From contig NZ_JAGIOE010000001.1 in NCBI RefSeq assembly GCF_017876575.1, forward strand, positions 2,604,001 to 2,668,000: a DNA stretch of 64,000 nucleotides, in the 5' to 3' direction. Positions within the stretch are counted from its first letter, which is position 1; each line of letters begins with the position of its first letter. This DNA comes from Paeniglutamicibacter psychrophenolicus. Its GTDB lineage: Bacteria; Actinomycetota; Actinomycetes; Actinomycetales; Micrococcaceae. Both the position numbers and the translations under genes were made by a program. Positions 1 through 8,854 of the stretch are shown here, piece after piece. The notes beneath the pieces are model-generated. The model had not been told where the DNA came from, did not search any database, and worked only from the letters and a program-made list of their open reading frames with translations.

Positions 1-665
1 TGGGTTCGGCCTACGACAATGGGCCATTGAAGGGGCGTTCGGCAGCCACGACAGTCAATGCCGTAGTTTATTCTCCGGCTAGCGTGCCATTAGATCGCGC
101 TGAGGCATTGGCAGCTCTAGGACTTGAAAGTGAGCAGCGTTTTGCACTGATTCAGTTGGGCGCGGGGAACATAAATGACATCACTGAAGTTCGCCGCCAA
201 GTAGTAGCTGAAATCTCCGCATTTGCTGGTGACAGAGTTGTCCCTGTCTTGGCGTTTTCTCCGCTGAGCCGCGAACAAGTGGATATTGACGGGATCCGGA
301 TACTCCGAAGGTATCCGCTCGCTCCGTATTTACCAGCCTTCGACTTTGTGGTTTCTGCAGGCGGTTATAATAGCGTGCACGAGGTGGTTCGTTGGAACAT
401 TCCTGCCCTGATCATTCCGAATGATGCTGCTTCCACCGATGACCAGAATGCACGTGCTGACGGGGCCAGCGATTTACCGTATTGTTTTAAGGCTTCGTCG
501 GAGTCTGAGATCCGCGACGGTATCGAGAAGCTTGTTCGTATGACAGCACAATTCGAAGCGGAACTTCCAGTTGTCCCTGGTCAGTCCAAACTGGAGGCCA
601 TATCAAGGATTGATAGTGGCGAGGAAGCTGCGGAAACAATTCTAAACATGATTCAAGCTGGCTGA
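1..665 (+). CDS. Glycosyltransferase, GT28/MurG-like C-terminal part (5' end outside window)
   Basis: The frame is open to the left edge of the window, so the gene is cut and only about 220 C-terminal residues are seen. The visible part resembles the nucleotide-sugar binding half of GT-B enzymes such as MurG and family 28: a beta-strand start FALIQLGAGNI, a central FDFVVSAGGYNSVHEV segment that matches the conserved SAGGxNS/E signature, then PALIIPNDAASTDDQNARA, the usual ligand-binding stretch. The sugar and acceptor cannot be told. It ends 42 bp before a GT4 gene on the same strand and probably belongs to the same polysaccharide operon. The DNA is more A/T-rich than the housekeeping genes further right. 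Confidence 0.75.
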   Translation, partial: GSAYDNGPLKGRSAATTVNAVVYSPASVPLDRAEALAALGLESEQRFALIQLGAGNINDITEVRRQVVAEISAFAGDRVVPVLAFSPLSREQVDIDGIRILRRYPLAPYLPAFDFVVSAGGYNSVHEVVRWNIPALIIPNDAASTDDQNARADGASDLPYCFKASSESEIRDGIEKLVRMTAQFEAELPVVPGQSKLEAISRIDSGEEAAETILNMIQAG

Positions 666-710
666 AGTGCTTGCAATGTGTGATTCGCTTGAAAGAGATA
701 CGGTGCTGTG

Positions 711-1907
711 ATGCGCATCCAACTGCTAACACATTCTTTTGGACCCGAAATATCGCCACCTCAGCGCAGATGGAAGGCATTTGTCCAGACATTTCTGGCG
801 ATGGACGTCGACGTCGACGTCGTAGCACCAAATCGACGAGGCAGGGTAATCTGGCAACCATATGGTGCCCTCTATCAATCCGAGCCTTCGGGTCGATTCA
901 GACTTCACACATTCCCCTTTCGAATAAGCGCCATTCGCTGGCACACCAAGGTCTTGGCCCAATTTGCCATGGTTCTGGTCATGATTCCCAAGTCCATGTT
1001 CGCCCCGCGTCCGGACTTACTCATCGCCACTGTTCCAGCGCTTCCGACGTTGATCGCCGGATACTTGATTTCTAAGGTCAGACGCGTTCCCCTGGTCGTA
1101 GAAATGCGAGATGCATGGCCCGAGCTGTTGGAGGATTCAGGAATCGTTCGATGGAAGTTTGCTGAGAGACTATGTGTTCAAGCAATTAGGAGCATTCAGG
1201 CATCGGCTTCCCTTGTGATAACAGTGACTCCGGGCCACGCGCAACGGCTGATCAATGAGGGGCTTAGAGAAGTGAGAGTGGTTTCAAATGGTTATCGCTT
1301 CGCCTCACTGCCACACACACGGATTCGTCACTCGCAGGCCAGCTCAAAGCTTCGAGTCCTATATCTCGGAAACCTGGGAGAAAGTCAGGGTCTACAGGAA
1401 GTTCTGGACATCGCTGCAGTATCCCAAGACTGGATGGAACTAAGAATTGTAGGACAGGGCTCAGCATCGACTCGTTTGGAGTCCAGAGCAGCAGACCTTG
1501 GGTTGGTAGACGTTTTCGTTCCACCGGTACGCGGGGAGGACGTGCTGGAATGGTATGACTGGGCGGACACCTGTGTGGTATCCCTTCGCTCGGACTGGGA
1601 CAGCTTTGCATACACGGTACCGTCAAAGCTGTTCGAGCTGGCTGGCTACGGTTGCCACATTACGGGCCTCGTGAAGGGCGAAGCATCTGAGATAATAGAC
1701 AAATATGATCTTGGTATCAGTGTTGATGGTGATGTTCTGGCTGTATCACGGAAGTTACGAGAGAGCTCAACCGACATCAAAGAATGGAAATATGATCCAC
1801 AGTCCATGGAGACGTTTAGATCTGTCTACGACCTGGAATCTTTGGCTGTCGGCTATCACGAGTTGCTGACCGGCCATCTTGCGAAAATCAGAGAAGGACG
1901 TGCATGA
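711..1907 (+). CDS. Glycosyltransferase family 4 (WbuB-like)
   Basis: A GT-B glycosyltransferase of about 398 residues for surface polysaccharide assembly on the cytoplasmic side of the membrane. The N-terminus reads LTHSFGPEISPPQRRW, like WbuB/WcaI-type enzymes that begin with a glycine-rich donor loop. The C-terminal half has LRVLYLGNLGESQGLQEVLD and later VPSKLFELAGYGCHITGL, where the glutamate of SKLFE is the usual donor-binding residue of GT4 enzymes. A GTG at 708 directly precedes the ATG at 711; a purine-rich GAAAGAG lies upstream and either codon could be used. The stop overlaps the next start as ATGA, so the two are translationally coupled. Donor and acceptor are unknown. The run 804-822 is a GACGTC triple repeat encoding DVDVDV. 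Confidence 0.8.
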   Translation: MRIQLLTHSFGPEISPPQRRWKAFVQTFLAMDVDVDVVAPNRRGRVIWQPYGALYQSEPSGRFRLHTFPFRISAIRWHTKVLAQFAMVLVMIPKSMFAPRPDLLIATVPALPTLIAGYLISKVRRVPLVVEMRDAWPELLEDSGIVRWKFAERLCVQAIRSIQASASLVITVTPGHAQRLINEGLREVRVVSNGYRFASLPHTRIRHSQASSKLRVLYLGNLGESQGLQEVLDIAAVSQDWMELRIVGQGSASTRLESRAADLGLVDVFVPPVRGEDVLEWYDWADTCVVSLRSDWDSFAYTVPSKLFELAGYGCHITGLVKGEASEIIDKYDLGISVDGDVLAVSRKLRESSTDIKEWKYDPQSMETFRSVYDLESLAVGYHELLTGHLAKIREGRA

Positions 1908-3586
1908 TGCGAATAGGACGCATTCACGGGCTAAACGCTCTGGCTAGGCTTACCGTTCATGGACTACTTGAAGATCCAGCCCACTTTTTGTTGATGCTTT
2001 CTCGCCGTCTATCGACAGCATCCGGATTCTTGAAGCTGACTTCTTCGCTGGAAGGATTACTGGATTCAAGGTTCGTTCCAAAGACTAGGGGACGCCTTCG
2101 CGCGCTTTGTGCAATTCAGTTACTTCAAGGCCACCCGCAAGATGCGCTCAAGCGTATTGAGTCCGATCGTTCTTCAAGAGGACACGTGACTAGGTCCCGT
2201 GTCCTGGCTTTCCTCGGGGAGTATGAACTTGCTGTCAGTGAAGCGCGCTCCGGAGGGTTCCTTGGCCGCCGACTGGTGAGCTCCTACAGTTCAGAAATGT
2301 CTGTACTCGCTGGTCGATATGAGGGACTGAAATCGACTGGAGCACAGCTGGGGAGGCCTAAATTGGCCTTGCATCTGGTAACCAATTCGCTCCCTTCCAC
2401 AAATAGCGGCTACACGCAAAGAACACACAGTGTTTTATCCTCGATCCAAGACACAGGATGGGCCGTAGCAGCGTACTCGCGGATCGGGTATCCGTGGAAC
2501 GTCGGACAATTGCCGTCTGATGACATCTGCAAAGTCGACAATATAGAATACCGCCGACTTTTACCTCGGAGTTTACCGGCCGAGTTATCGCGACGGATCG
2601 ACTTGCAGACAAGCATGCTTCGTGAAGCTGTACGAATTCATTCTCCGGCGGTGCTACACACGACAACCGAGTTTGTGAATGGTATCTCGGTTGGAACCGT
2701 GGCCGCAGAGAATGAACTTCCGTGGGTATACGAAGTCCGTGGTCAATTGGCAGATACGTGGCTCTCGGCTTGTGACGAACGATCTGAACAATCATTCAGA
2801 TATCGAAATTTCAAGCAAGCCGAAGCCACTGTGGCTAATGCCGCGAGTGCTGTGATTACGCTCGGTGAGGCAATGAAGCAAGAATTGGTTGCGGGCGGGG
2901 TTGATCCTACGAAGATCTTAGTGTGCCCCAACGCGGTAGGGGAGGAATACATTTCAGAGCTGCCGGACAAAAATGAATGCCTAAATGAACTGGGCTTGAA
3001 CCCGGAGCATCTTTACATTGGAACCGTTTCGAGTCTAGTCGGATACGAAGGACTGGATCTATTGGTTTATTCATTCGCGGAGTTGTCAACAGAGTTTGAG
3101 GAACTCAGGTTATTGATTGTCGGTGATGGTACGGAACGTGCCTCGCTAGAGTCATTGGCGAAGGCTTTGGGCGTGTCAGACAGAGTGGTATTCCCCGGGC
3201 GGGTGGAGAAATCCATTGCTCGTAAATATCACAGGGTCATGGACGTGTTCGTAGTTCCTCGACGTGATCTTGCTGTGACCCGTGCAGTTACGCCCCTCAA
3301 GCCTGTCGAAGCGCTTGCATCCGAGGTTCCCGTCGTGGTTGCGGATTTGCCAGCCTTGCGTGAAATCGTTACCGACGGGGTGGACGGATATTGCTATCGG
3401 CCGGAGGACCAGTCTGACTTGGTTAGTAAGCTTCGACTACTATTGAACGATGCGAACCGTAGGCAACGCTTTGGTGCAGCTGGACGTCAAAAGGTATTGT
3501 CTACGCGTACTTGGGCCGGAAACGCTGCCAAGATAGCGGATCTGTATGGGTCGTTAACTGGTCGGCCCAAAAAGGCTTCGCAGTAA
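1904..3586 (+). CDS. Glycosyltransferase family 4 with helical N-terminal extension
   Basis: A 560-residue protein. The first 140 residues are helical and TPR-like (ALCAIQLLQGHPQDALKRI is a typical short repeat), with no catalytic motif. From about residue 150 a GT-B fold follows: LVTNSLPSTNSGYTQRTHS is the donor-side loop, VYEVRGQLADTW is typical of GT4 enzymes, and the C-terminal domain has YIGTVSSLVGYEGLDLLV, then RDLAVTRAVTPLKPVEALA, which carries the PxKxxE donor motif. It begins in an ATGA overlap with the upstream GT4. It probably adds one sugar of the polymer that also uses the wecB/wecC products just downstream. Substrate unknown. Confidence 0.8.
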   Translation: MMRIGRIHGLNALARLTVHGLLEDPAHFLLMLSRRLSTASGFLKLTSSLEGLLDSRFVPKTRGRLRALCAIQLLQGHPQDALKRIESDRSSRGHVTRSRVLAFLGEYELAVSEARSGGFLGRRLVSSYSSEMSVLAGRYEGLKSTGAQLGRPKLALHLVTNSLPSTNSGYTQRTHSVLSSIQDTGWAVAAYSRIGYPWNVGQLPSDDICKVDNIEYRRLLPRSLPAELSRRIDLQTSMLREAVRIHSPAVLHTTTEFVNGISVGTVAAENELPWVYEVRGQLADTWLSACDERSEQSFRYRNFKQAEATVANAASAVITLGEAMKQELVAGGVDPTKILVCPNAVGEEYISELPDKNECLNELGLNPEHLYIGTVSSLVGYEGLDLLVYSFAELSTEFEELRLLIVGDGTERASLESLAKALGVSDRVVFPGRVEKSIARKYHRVMDVFVVPRRDLAVTRAVTPLKPVEALASEVPVVVADLPALREIVTDGVDGYCYRPEDQSDLVSKLRLLLNDANRRQRFGAAGRQKVLSTRTWAGNAAKIADLYGSLTGRPKKASQ

Positions 3587-3663
3587 AAGGCAGGGTTTCC
3601 CGGCGGTATAAGTACTTACAAGACAGCCCCTGAGAATCAATTCGAATTGAAGGTAGCCATTAA

Positions 3664-4902
3664 ATGTGTGAAGTCGATGTCTGTGTAGTGGGGCTCGGGT
3701 ACATCGGGTTGCCCACTTCACTTGTTCTGGCCACAAACGGATCGAAGGTCCACGGGGTGGACGTCGCTGATTCGGTAACTTCACGGCTTCAGGCCGGCTT
3801 AGCAACGTTTGAGGAGCCGGGACTACAGGATGCGTTGGACGCTGCGATCGGCACCGACAATCTGACCGTTTCGGACAGGACAGTTCCAGCCTCGACATAC
3901 ATCATCGCCGTGCCAACGCCTATTGGTTCAGACAAGTCACCGGATACCTCTTACATTCAGGCGGCCGCAGTCCAGATTGCAGGGCATATCCAACCCGGCG
4001 GACTCGTAATCCTGGAAAGCACCTCACCGGTGGGAACCACTGAGTTCGTCGCAAAAACAATCTATTCACTTCGTCCAGACCTAGACTCGGGCGACCTCGC
4101 ATTCGCTCATTGTCCGGAACGAGTAATCCCCGGCAGCATGTTGCGAGAGATTACGGTGAACGATCGCATTGTCGGCGGTCTGAATCCTCAAGATGCGGCG
4201 CGAGCAGCAACGTTGTATCGAACCTTCTGCACGGGTGAAGTCCATTTAACTGATGCGAGAACTGCAGAGATTACAAAACTTGCCGAAAATTCATTCCGAG
4301 ACGTCAATATTGCCTTCGCCAACGAACTGTCCATGGTCGCAGAGGGACTTGGCATTGACCCCTGGGAAGTCATTTCATTGGCGAACAAGCACCCGCGAGT
4401 TAATATTCTTCAGCCTGGTCCGGGTGTCGGTGGGCATTGTATCGCCGTAGATCCGTGGTTCTTGATTTCATCAGCCCCGAACGAAACCAAGCTGATCAAA
4501 GCAGCACGGATAGTGAATGATTTCAAGCCTTCGTTTGTAAGCGAAAAAATCAAGCGCGAATTGGAATCGAGCGACGGTACGAGTGTTGCTATCCTTGGGC
4601 TGGCGTTCAAGGCAAACGTCGACGACTTACGGGGATCGCCGTCGGTTGAAATCGTCGAGGAACTCGCTTCAAGTCGGCCGGACTTGCTTATACGGGTGGT
4701 GGAACCGTTTATCACCGACCTACCCTCAAATTTTCGGCAATACTCCAATATTCGGCTCGACTCATTGGAAGCGTGTCTAGAAAACGAGGAATTAATCGTC
4801 CTGCTGGTCGACCACGATCTATTTAAGAAGGTAGATATGTCGTTGCTAGCGACAAAACGCATAATTGACACTCGCGGAATGTGGCGTGAATTGAATGTCT
4901 GA
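3664..4902 (+). CDS. wecC: UDP-N-acetyl-D-mannosamine dehydrogenase
   Basis: A member of the UDP-glucose/GDP-mannose dehydrogenase family, 412 residues, the usual length. It oxidises UDP-ManNAc to UDP-ManNAcA with two NAD+. The N-terminal Rossmann domain starts VCVVGLGYIGLPTSLVLA. The C-terminal domain has the catalytic cysteine in GPGVGGHCIAVDPWF (about Cys259), with LAENSFRDVNIAFANEL providing the conserved Asn/Lys region. The adjacent wecB homologue, which makes UDP-ManNAc, favours this substrate over UDP-glucose. The ATG at 3664 follows a GAAGG ribosome site. An uncharacterised 77-bp gap separates it from the GT4 gene. WecC and WecB overlap by 8 nt. A UDP-GlcNAc/GalNAc dehydrogenase is the main alternative. 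Confidence 0.9.
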   Translation: MCEVDVCVVGLGYIGLPTSLVLATNGSKVHGVDVADSVTSRLQAGLATFEEPGLQDALDAAIGTDNLTVSDRTVPASTYIIAVPTPIGSDKSPDTSYIQAAAVQIAGHIQPGGLVILESTSPVGTTEFVAKTIYSLRPDLDSGDLAFAHCPERVIPGSMLREITVNDRIVGGLNPQDAARAATLYRTFCTGEVHLTDARTAEITKLAENSFRDVNIAFANELSMVAEGLGIDPWEVISLANKHPRVNILQPGPGVGGHCIAVDPWFLISSAPNETKLIKAARIVNDFKPSFVSEKIKRELESSDGTSVAILGLAFKANVDDLRGSPSVEIVEELASSRPDLLIRVVEPFITDLPSNFRQYSNIRLDSLEACLENEELIVLLVDHDLFKKVDMSLLATKRIIDTRGMWRELNV

Positions 4903-6109
4903 ACCTGTGAATCGCAAGAAGAAGCTCTTGGCTATCTTTGGTACCCGTCCCGAAGCCATCAAAGTGGCACCAATCGTTGAGGCAGCCCGACGCTCTGAAT
5001 TCCTTGAATGCTCTGTCGCCGTTACGGGGCAGCATCGCGAAATGTTAGATCAGGTCAACGAACTGTTTGGAATCACTCCCGATTACGACCTAGACGTATT
5101 TGCGCCTGGACAAACGCTTAATCGGTTGGTGTCGAGAATTATTGATGGTTTGGACAATGTCTTTAATGATTGCGAACCGGATGCCGTTATTGTCCAAGGT
5201 GACACTACGAGTGCCGTTGCTGGGGCAATTGCTTCCTTCTACCGCGGCATTCCTGTCATTCATGCTGAAGCCGGGCTACGAAGTTACAACCTGATGTCTC
5301 CCTTCCCAGAAGAGGCAAACCGCAAACTGGCGAGTCAACTTGCGGTGCTCCATCTGGCGCCAACGATGTTCAACAAGCACAACCTCATCCGTGAGGCAAT
5401 CGACGAAAGCACGATTGTTGTTACGGGAAATACGGTGATCGACGCTCTTTTCAAAACGCTTGAGAACAAGATCGCCTTCTCTGATGAGCGGCTAAATCTC
5501 CTAGAACTTTCGGGCAGGCGCATAGTCACAATAACCACTCATCGTCGAGAGAACCACGGTGAGAAAATGAGTGGAATTGCACGGGCAATCGCTCAACTTG
5601 CTCTCATGGAGCCAGACGTGGAGTTTGTACTACCACTCCACCTCAACCCAGCCGTACGCGATCGGATCATTCCAGAAATCGTAGGATTTGCCAACGTAAC
5701 AGTGACCGATCCATTGAACTACGCGGAATTCACGAAACTGCTGAACATCTCAACCGCAGTTCTGACAGACTCCGGAGGTGTCCAAGAGGAGGCTCCAAGT
5801 CTGGGCAAGCCGGTTCTGGTCATGCGTTCGAACACCGAGCGTCCCGAAGGAATCGTAGCCGGTACGGTAAAACTTGTCGGAACACGCCCTGAGGACATTG
5901 TGCGTGAAATGCGCGCGGTGCTAAATGACTCGGATCTTTACACGGCTATGGCCAGCGCGATAAACCCTTACGGTGATGGTCGAGCCGCCGAGCGTAGCCT
6001 CACTGCTATCGAGAAGTTGCTGGGCCTTAGCCACGGTGGTGAAGAGTTCGACTCTTGGAAACCAAATGCAGATGACTTGCGTCGGGCTACAAACCTTATA
6101 GAGCTGTAA
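4895..6109 (+). CDS. wecB: UDP-N-acetylglucosamine 2-epimerase (non-hydrolysing)
   Basis: It converts UDP-GlcNAc to UDP-ManNAc in the cytoplasm and feeds the WecC dehydrogenase encoded just upstream. The protein has 404 residues. The start MSEPVNRKKKLLAIFGTRPE carries the family GTRPEAIK motif. VTGQHREML, VQGDTTS, HAEAGLRS, PFPEEANR, TTHRRENHG and LTDSGGVQEEAPSLGKPVL are all present in order, so the active site looks complete. The start lies inside the last codons of wecC. It is the last gene of the polysaccharide operon; the IS element begins about 57 bp downstream, so any further operon genes may have been displaced. Confidence 0.93.
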   Translation: MSEPVNRKKKLLAIFGTRPEAIKVAPIVEAARRSEFLECSVAVTGQHREMLDQVNELFGITPDYDLDVFAPGQTLNRLVSRIIDGLDNVFNDCEPDAVIVQGDTTSAVAGAIASFYRGIPVIHAEAGLRSYNLMSPFPEEANRKLASQLAVLHLAPTMFNKHNLIREAIDESTIVVTGNTVIDALFKTLENKIAFSDERLNLLELSGRRIVTITTHRRENHGEKMSGIARAIAQLALMEPDVEFVLPLHLNPAVRDRIIPEIVGFANVTVTDPLNYAEFTKLLNISTAVLTDSGGVQEEAPSLGKPVLVMRSNTERPEGIVAGTVKLVGTRPEDIVREMRAVLNDSDLYTAMASAINPYGDGRAAERSLTAIEKLLGLSHGGEEFDSWKPNADDLRRATNLIEL

Positions 6110-6168
6110 TCAGCGATGCCAAGCTGGCGAAACCACGATCGGGTTCGACGGCTCAGGTTTTAGATTTT

Positions 6169-6186
6169 AGACTGAGGTTACGTTAG
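6169..6186 (+). repeat. IS left inverted repeat
   Basis: Left terminus of the IS, matching the reverse complement of 8123-8140 at 14 of 18 bases (shared core ACTGA.GTTACG). It may extend outward to 6166. Confidence 0.7.
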
Positions 6187-6226
6187 GGAATTGCCTCGGA
6201 ACCGCGTGGTTCCGGGGCAATTTCCC
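6186..6226 (+). terminator. Hairpin just inside the left end of the IS
   Basis: GGGAATTGCCTCGGAACC, spacer GCG, then TGGTTCCGGGGCAATTTCCC. The arms pair over about 17 bp with one bulge and one mismatch. It lies between the left terminal repeat and the transposase start and is followed by a T-rich CTTTC run. It may stop transcription entering from wecB, or hide the transposase ribosome site in read-through RNA. Several IS elements use such a protective hairpin; its role here is inferred. Confidence 0.55.
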
Positions 6227-6306
6227 TTTCTTGGCCGAAAATTATAGCCACTAAAATAATGGCCAAACCCCTTCCATGTCCGGTCAAACAAGCGTAGATT
6301 GTGTGC

Positions 6307-8061
6307 ATGGAACCAAGCGCACGGGCGATGCATGTAGCCATCAACACCTCACGCCGGGTCAACAAGGCAGGCGTCGAGGTCGAATACCGCTCGGCCCTGG
6401 TGCGCCGCACCTTCCGCGAGGGCGGGAAGGTCAAGCACGAGACCCTGGGCAACATCTCCTACCTGCCCGAACGCGCCATCCAGGACCTGAAGGCCTCCCT
6501 GAACGGCAAAACCATGGTGGATGCCGAGGCCCGGATGCAGATCCTGCGCACCGTGCCCCACGGACACCTCGACGCGATCCACGCCATGGCCCGGGGCCTG
6601 CGCTTCGAATCCCTCCTCGGTCCCGCCTGCCGGAACCGGGACCTGGTCATGGGCCTGCTCGCCGCCCGGATCTGCAAGCCGACCTCCAAGCTCGCCACCC
6701 TGAATTGGTTCACCGACACCACCCTGGGCGTGGACCTCGGAGCGGTGAGCTCCGATGAGCTCTACGCAGCCATGGACTGGCTGCTCGAGCAGCAGCCGCG
6801 CATCGAAAAGCAGCTCGCCCGCACCCACCTCGGCCGCGAACACAACCCCGAGGGCCTGGCCCTGTTCGACCTGTCCTCCTCCTGGGTCACCGGAACCCAC
6901 AACCCCCTGGCGAAGTTCGGGTATTCCAGGGACAGGAAACGCGGCTGCGAACAGATCGAATACGGCATGCTCGCCACCGGCGCCGGACTACCCATCGCCG
7001 TGCGCGTCTTCCCCGGGAACACCTCCGACCCGGCCTCGTTCATCCAGATCGCCTCGGAGATCCAGGACCTCTCCGGCGTCCAGAACCTGGTCATGGTCGG
7101 GGACCGCGGCATGATCACCAACGCCCGGGTCGAGGACCTCAAAAAGGACACCGACTTCTCCTGGGTCACCGCGCTGCGCAACACCGATATCCAGGCCCTC
7201 GCCGAGGACAAGGGCCCCCTGCAGATGAGCCTGTTCGACGAACAGAACCTCGCCGAAATCACCCACCCGAAATACCCGGGAGAACGACTCATCGCCTGCC
7301 GCAACCCCGCCCTGGCAGCCAAGCGCGCCCACAAACGCACCAACCTGCTCGAGGCGACCGAGGAAATGCTCGAAGCCATCAAGAAGTCCGCGGACGCCGG
7401 CCGGGTCAAGGGCGCCGGGCAGATCGGGGTGAAGGTCGGCAAGGTCGCCGGCAAATACAACATGGCCAAGCACTTCGACCTCACGTTCACCGACACCACG
7501 TTCACCTACGAACGCAATCAGGAATCCATCAAACGCGAGGCCGACCTCGACGGCATCTATGTCATCCGCACCAACGTCCCCGCCGATACGATTGACGCCC
7601 CCGAAGCGGTGCGCACCTACAAGTCCCTGGCCAATGTCGAGAAGATCTTCAAGACCCTCAAGACCCGGGATTTGGGCATCCGCCCCATCCGCCACTACAC
7701 CGAAAACCGGACCCGAGCCCACGTGTTCCTCTGCATGCTCGCCGCCCACCTGACCTGGCACCTGCGCACCGCCCTCGCACCGCTGACCTTCACCGACGAG
7801 AACCGACCCGTGCCCGAGGAGCCGGTGGCCAAGGTCCGCCGCTCCGCCGCCGCGGCGCGCAAGGCCAGCACCCGGAAACTCGAGGACGGCACCACCGCCA
7901 CCAGCTACCAGGACCTGCTCACCCACCTGGCCACCAGGACCCGGAACACCACCAGCGTCCCGGGCACCGAGGCGACCTTCGAACTGCTTTCCCTGCCCAC
8001 ACCCCGCCAACAAAGGGCCATGGACCTGATCGACCTCCACGCCAAAAACCACGGAAAGTAG
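6307..8061 (+). CDS. IS1634-family transposase
   Basis: A DDE transposase of 584 residues that catalyses IS excision and insertion. The likely catalytic residues are visible: D in LALFDLSSSWVTG, D in VMVGDRGMI, and E in YKSLANVEKIFKTLK. The N-terminal region (EVEYRSALVRRTFREGGKV) and the C-terminal HVFLCMLAAHLTWHL are typical of this IS4-like superfamily. No frameshift or stop breaks it, so it may be active. Possible starts are GTG 6301, ATG 6307 and ATG 6328; 6307 is chosen without a strong ribosome site. It is transcribed away from wecB and towards the convergent two-component operon. Confidence 0.88.
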   Translation: MEPSARAMHVAINTSRRVNKAGVEVEYRSALVRRTFREGGKVKHETLGNISYLPERAIQDLKASLNGKTMVDAEARMQILRTVPHGHLDAIHAMARGLRFESLLGPACRNRDLVMGLLAARICKPTSKLATLNWFTDTTLGVDLGAVSSDELYAAMDWLLEQQPRIEKQLARTHLGREHNPEGLALFDLSSSWVTGTHNPLAKFGYSRDRKRGCEQIEYGMLATGAGLPIAVRVFPGNTSDPASFIQIASEIQDLSGVQNLVMVGDRGMITNARVEDLKKDTDFSWVTALRNTDIQALAEDKGPLQMSLFDEQNLAEITHPKYPGERLIACRNPALAAKRAHKRTNLLEATEEMLEAIKKSADAGRVKGAGQIGVKVGKVAGKYNMAKHFDLTFTDTTFTYERNQESIKREADLDGIYVIRTNVPADTIDAPEAVRTYKSLANVEKIFKTLKTRDLGIRPIRHYTENRTRAHVFLCMLAAHLTWHLRTALAPLTFTDENRPVPEEPVAKVRRSAAAARKASTRKLEDGTTATSYQDLLTHLATRTRNTTSVPGTEATFELLSLPTPRQQRAMDLIDLHAKNHGK

Positions 8062-8080
8062 CCAGAGAACCGGAACCAAA

Positions 8081-8118
8081 AACGCCAGGATCCCCGACAA
8101 TCCGGGGATCCTGGCGTT
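8081..8118. terminator. Transposase 3' hairpin
   Basis: A perfect 16-bp inverted repeat (AACGCCAGGATCCCCG and its complement) with a 6-nt loop, 19 bp after the transposase stop. It is followed by a T-containing stretch and can act in both directions, towards the transposase and towards the convergent response-regulator transcript. Confidence 0.75.
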
Positions 8119-8122
8119 CTGT

Positions 8123-8140
8123 CTGTCGTAACTTCAGTTT
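8123..8140 (-). repeat. IS right inverted repeat
   Basis: Right terminus of the IS, the partner of 6169-6186. It may extend outward to 8143. Confidence 0.7.
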
Positions 8141-8159
8141 AGACGATGGCCTATATCGA

Positions 8160-8849
8160 CTATGGACTAACTACTCCTGTTTCATAGGCGATGACCACGG
8201 CCTGCACCCGATCCCTCGCATTCAACTTGGCCAGGATATGGCCCACATGTGTCTTGATCGTTGCCTCGGACAAGAATAGCTCGGCCGCGATCTCCGGATT
8301 GGACTTGCCGTTGGCCATGAGCCCAAAGACCTCGCGTTCACGCGGGGTCAATGACTCCACGGCCTTGACGTGCGCGCTGTTCGGGAGCGTCAAGCGCCGT
8401 AGCATGGGGGCCACATGATCCAAGAGTCTGCGTGTCGTTGAGGGTGCAATGACAGCATCTCCGCGGAAGACCGTGCGGATCGATTCGAGGAGCTCCTCCG
8501 GAGGAGCGTCCTTGAGGAGGAATCCGCTGGCTCCGGCCTGGATTGCGGAGAGCGCATACTCGTCCAAGTCAAAGGTGGTCAGTACGATGACCTTCGGGCC
8601 CGGGGCACCAGTGGCTTGCTTCGCAAGCAAGTACTCCGTTGTCTCTATCCCGTTCATTTCGGGCATGCGCACGTCCATGAGGATGACGTCGGCGCCAGCC
8701 AGCGCCGGTGAAGCGATGGCTTCACGGCCATTCGAGGCCTCGGCAACGACTTCAAGGTCGAATTGGGAATTGATCAGCATTCGGAAGCCACTTCGAACCA
8801 ATAGCTGGTCATCGACGAGTGCAACCCGAATGGGGTTTTCTTTGGGCAA
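8160..8849 (-). CDS. Response regulator, NarL/LuxR family
   Basis: A 229-residue two-component DNA-binding regulator. The receiver domain (1-120) has the acidic pair in ALVDDQ and phospho-acceptor Asp59 in ILMDVRMPEMNG, plus the conserved K in GFLLKDAPPEELL. A LuxR-type helix-turn-helix occupies the last 65 residues: LTPREREVFGLMANGKSNPEIA then SEATIKTHVGHIL. It is encoded 5 bp after the histidine kinase stop, so the two form an operon. The start is a TTG with AGGA upstream. Kinase-regulator pairs of this kind often control cell-envelope or lipid stress genes, but no target is visible here. The IS lies directly downstream. Confidence 0.92.
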   Translation of the reverse strand: MPKENPIRVALVDDQLLVRSGFRMLINSQFDLEVVAEASNGREAIASPALAGADVILMDVRMPEMNGIETTEYLLAKQATGAPGPKVIVLTTFDLDEYALSAIQAGASGFLLKDAPPEELLESIRTVFRGDAVIAPSTTRRLLDHVAPMLRRLTLPNSAHVKAVESLTPREREVFGLMANGKSNPEIAAELFLSEATIKTHVGHILAKLNARDRVQAVVIAYETGVVSP

Positions 8850-8854
8850 GATTT

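Larger units (their letters stand above)
6166..8143 (+). mobile_element. Insertion sequence, IS1634-type, about 1.98 kb
   Basis: One long DDE transposase gene flanked by imperfect terminal inverted repeats. The inner repeat 6169-6186 (AGACTGAGGTTACGTTAG) pairs with 8123-8140 at 14 of 18 positions, and weaker matching extends to about 6166 and 8143. No clear target duplication is visible in the flanks. The element is richer in G+C than the wecB side. It lies between the end of the polysaccharide operon and the 3' end of the minus-strand two-component operon, 17 bp beyond the response-regulator stop, so it interrupts no recognisable gene. Copy number in the genome cannot be judged here. Confidence 0.8.

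Noticed and set aside
804-822. GACGTC triple repeat in a GT4 gene
   Set aside because: Explained by the peptide DVDVDV; a short in-frame repeat with no flanking signs of a regulatory site.
6988-8100. 370-residue minus-strand frame in the IS
   Set aside because: Antisense to the transposase and Gly/Val-rich without known motifs; no sign of a second IS gene.
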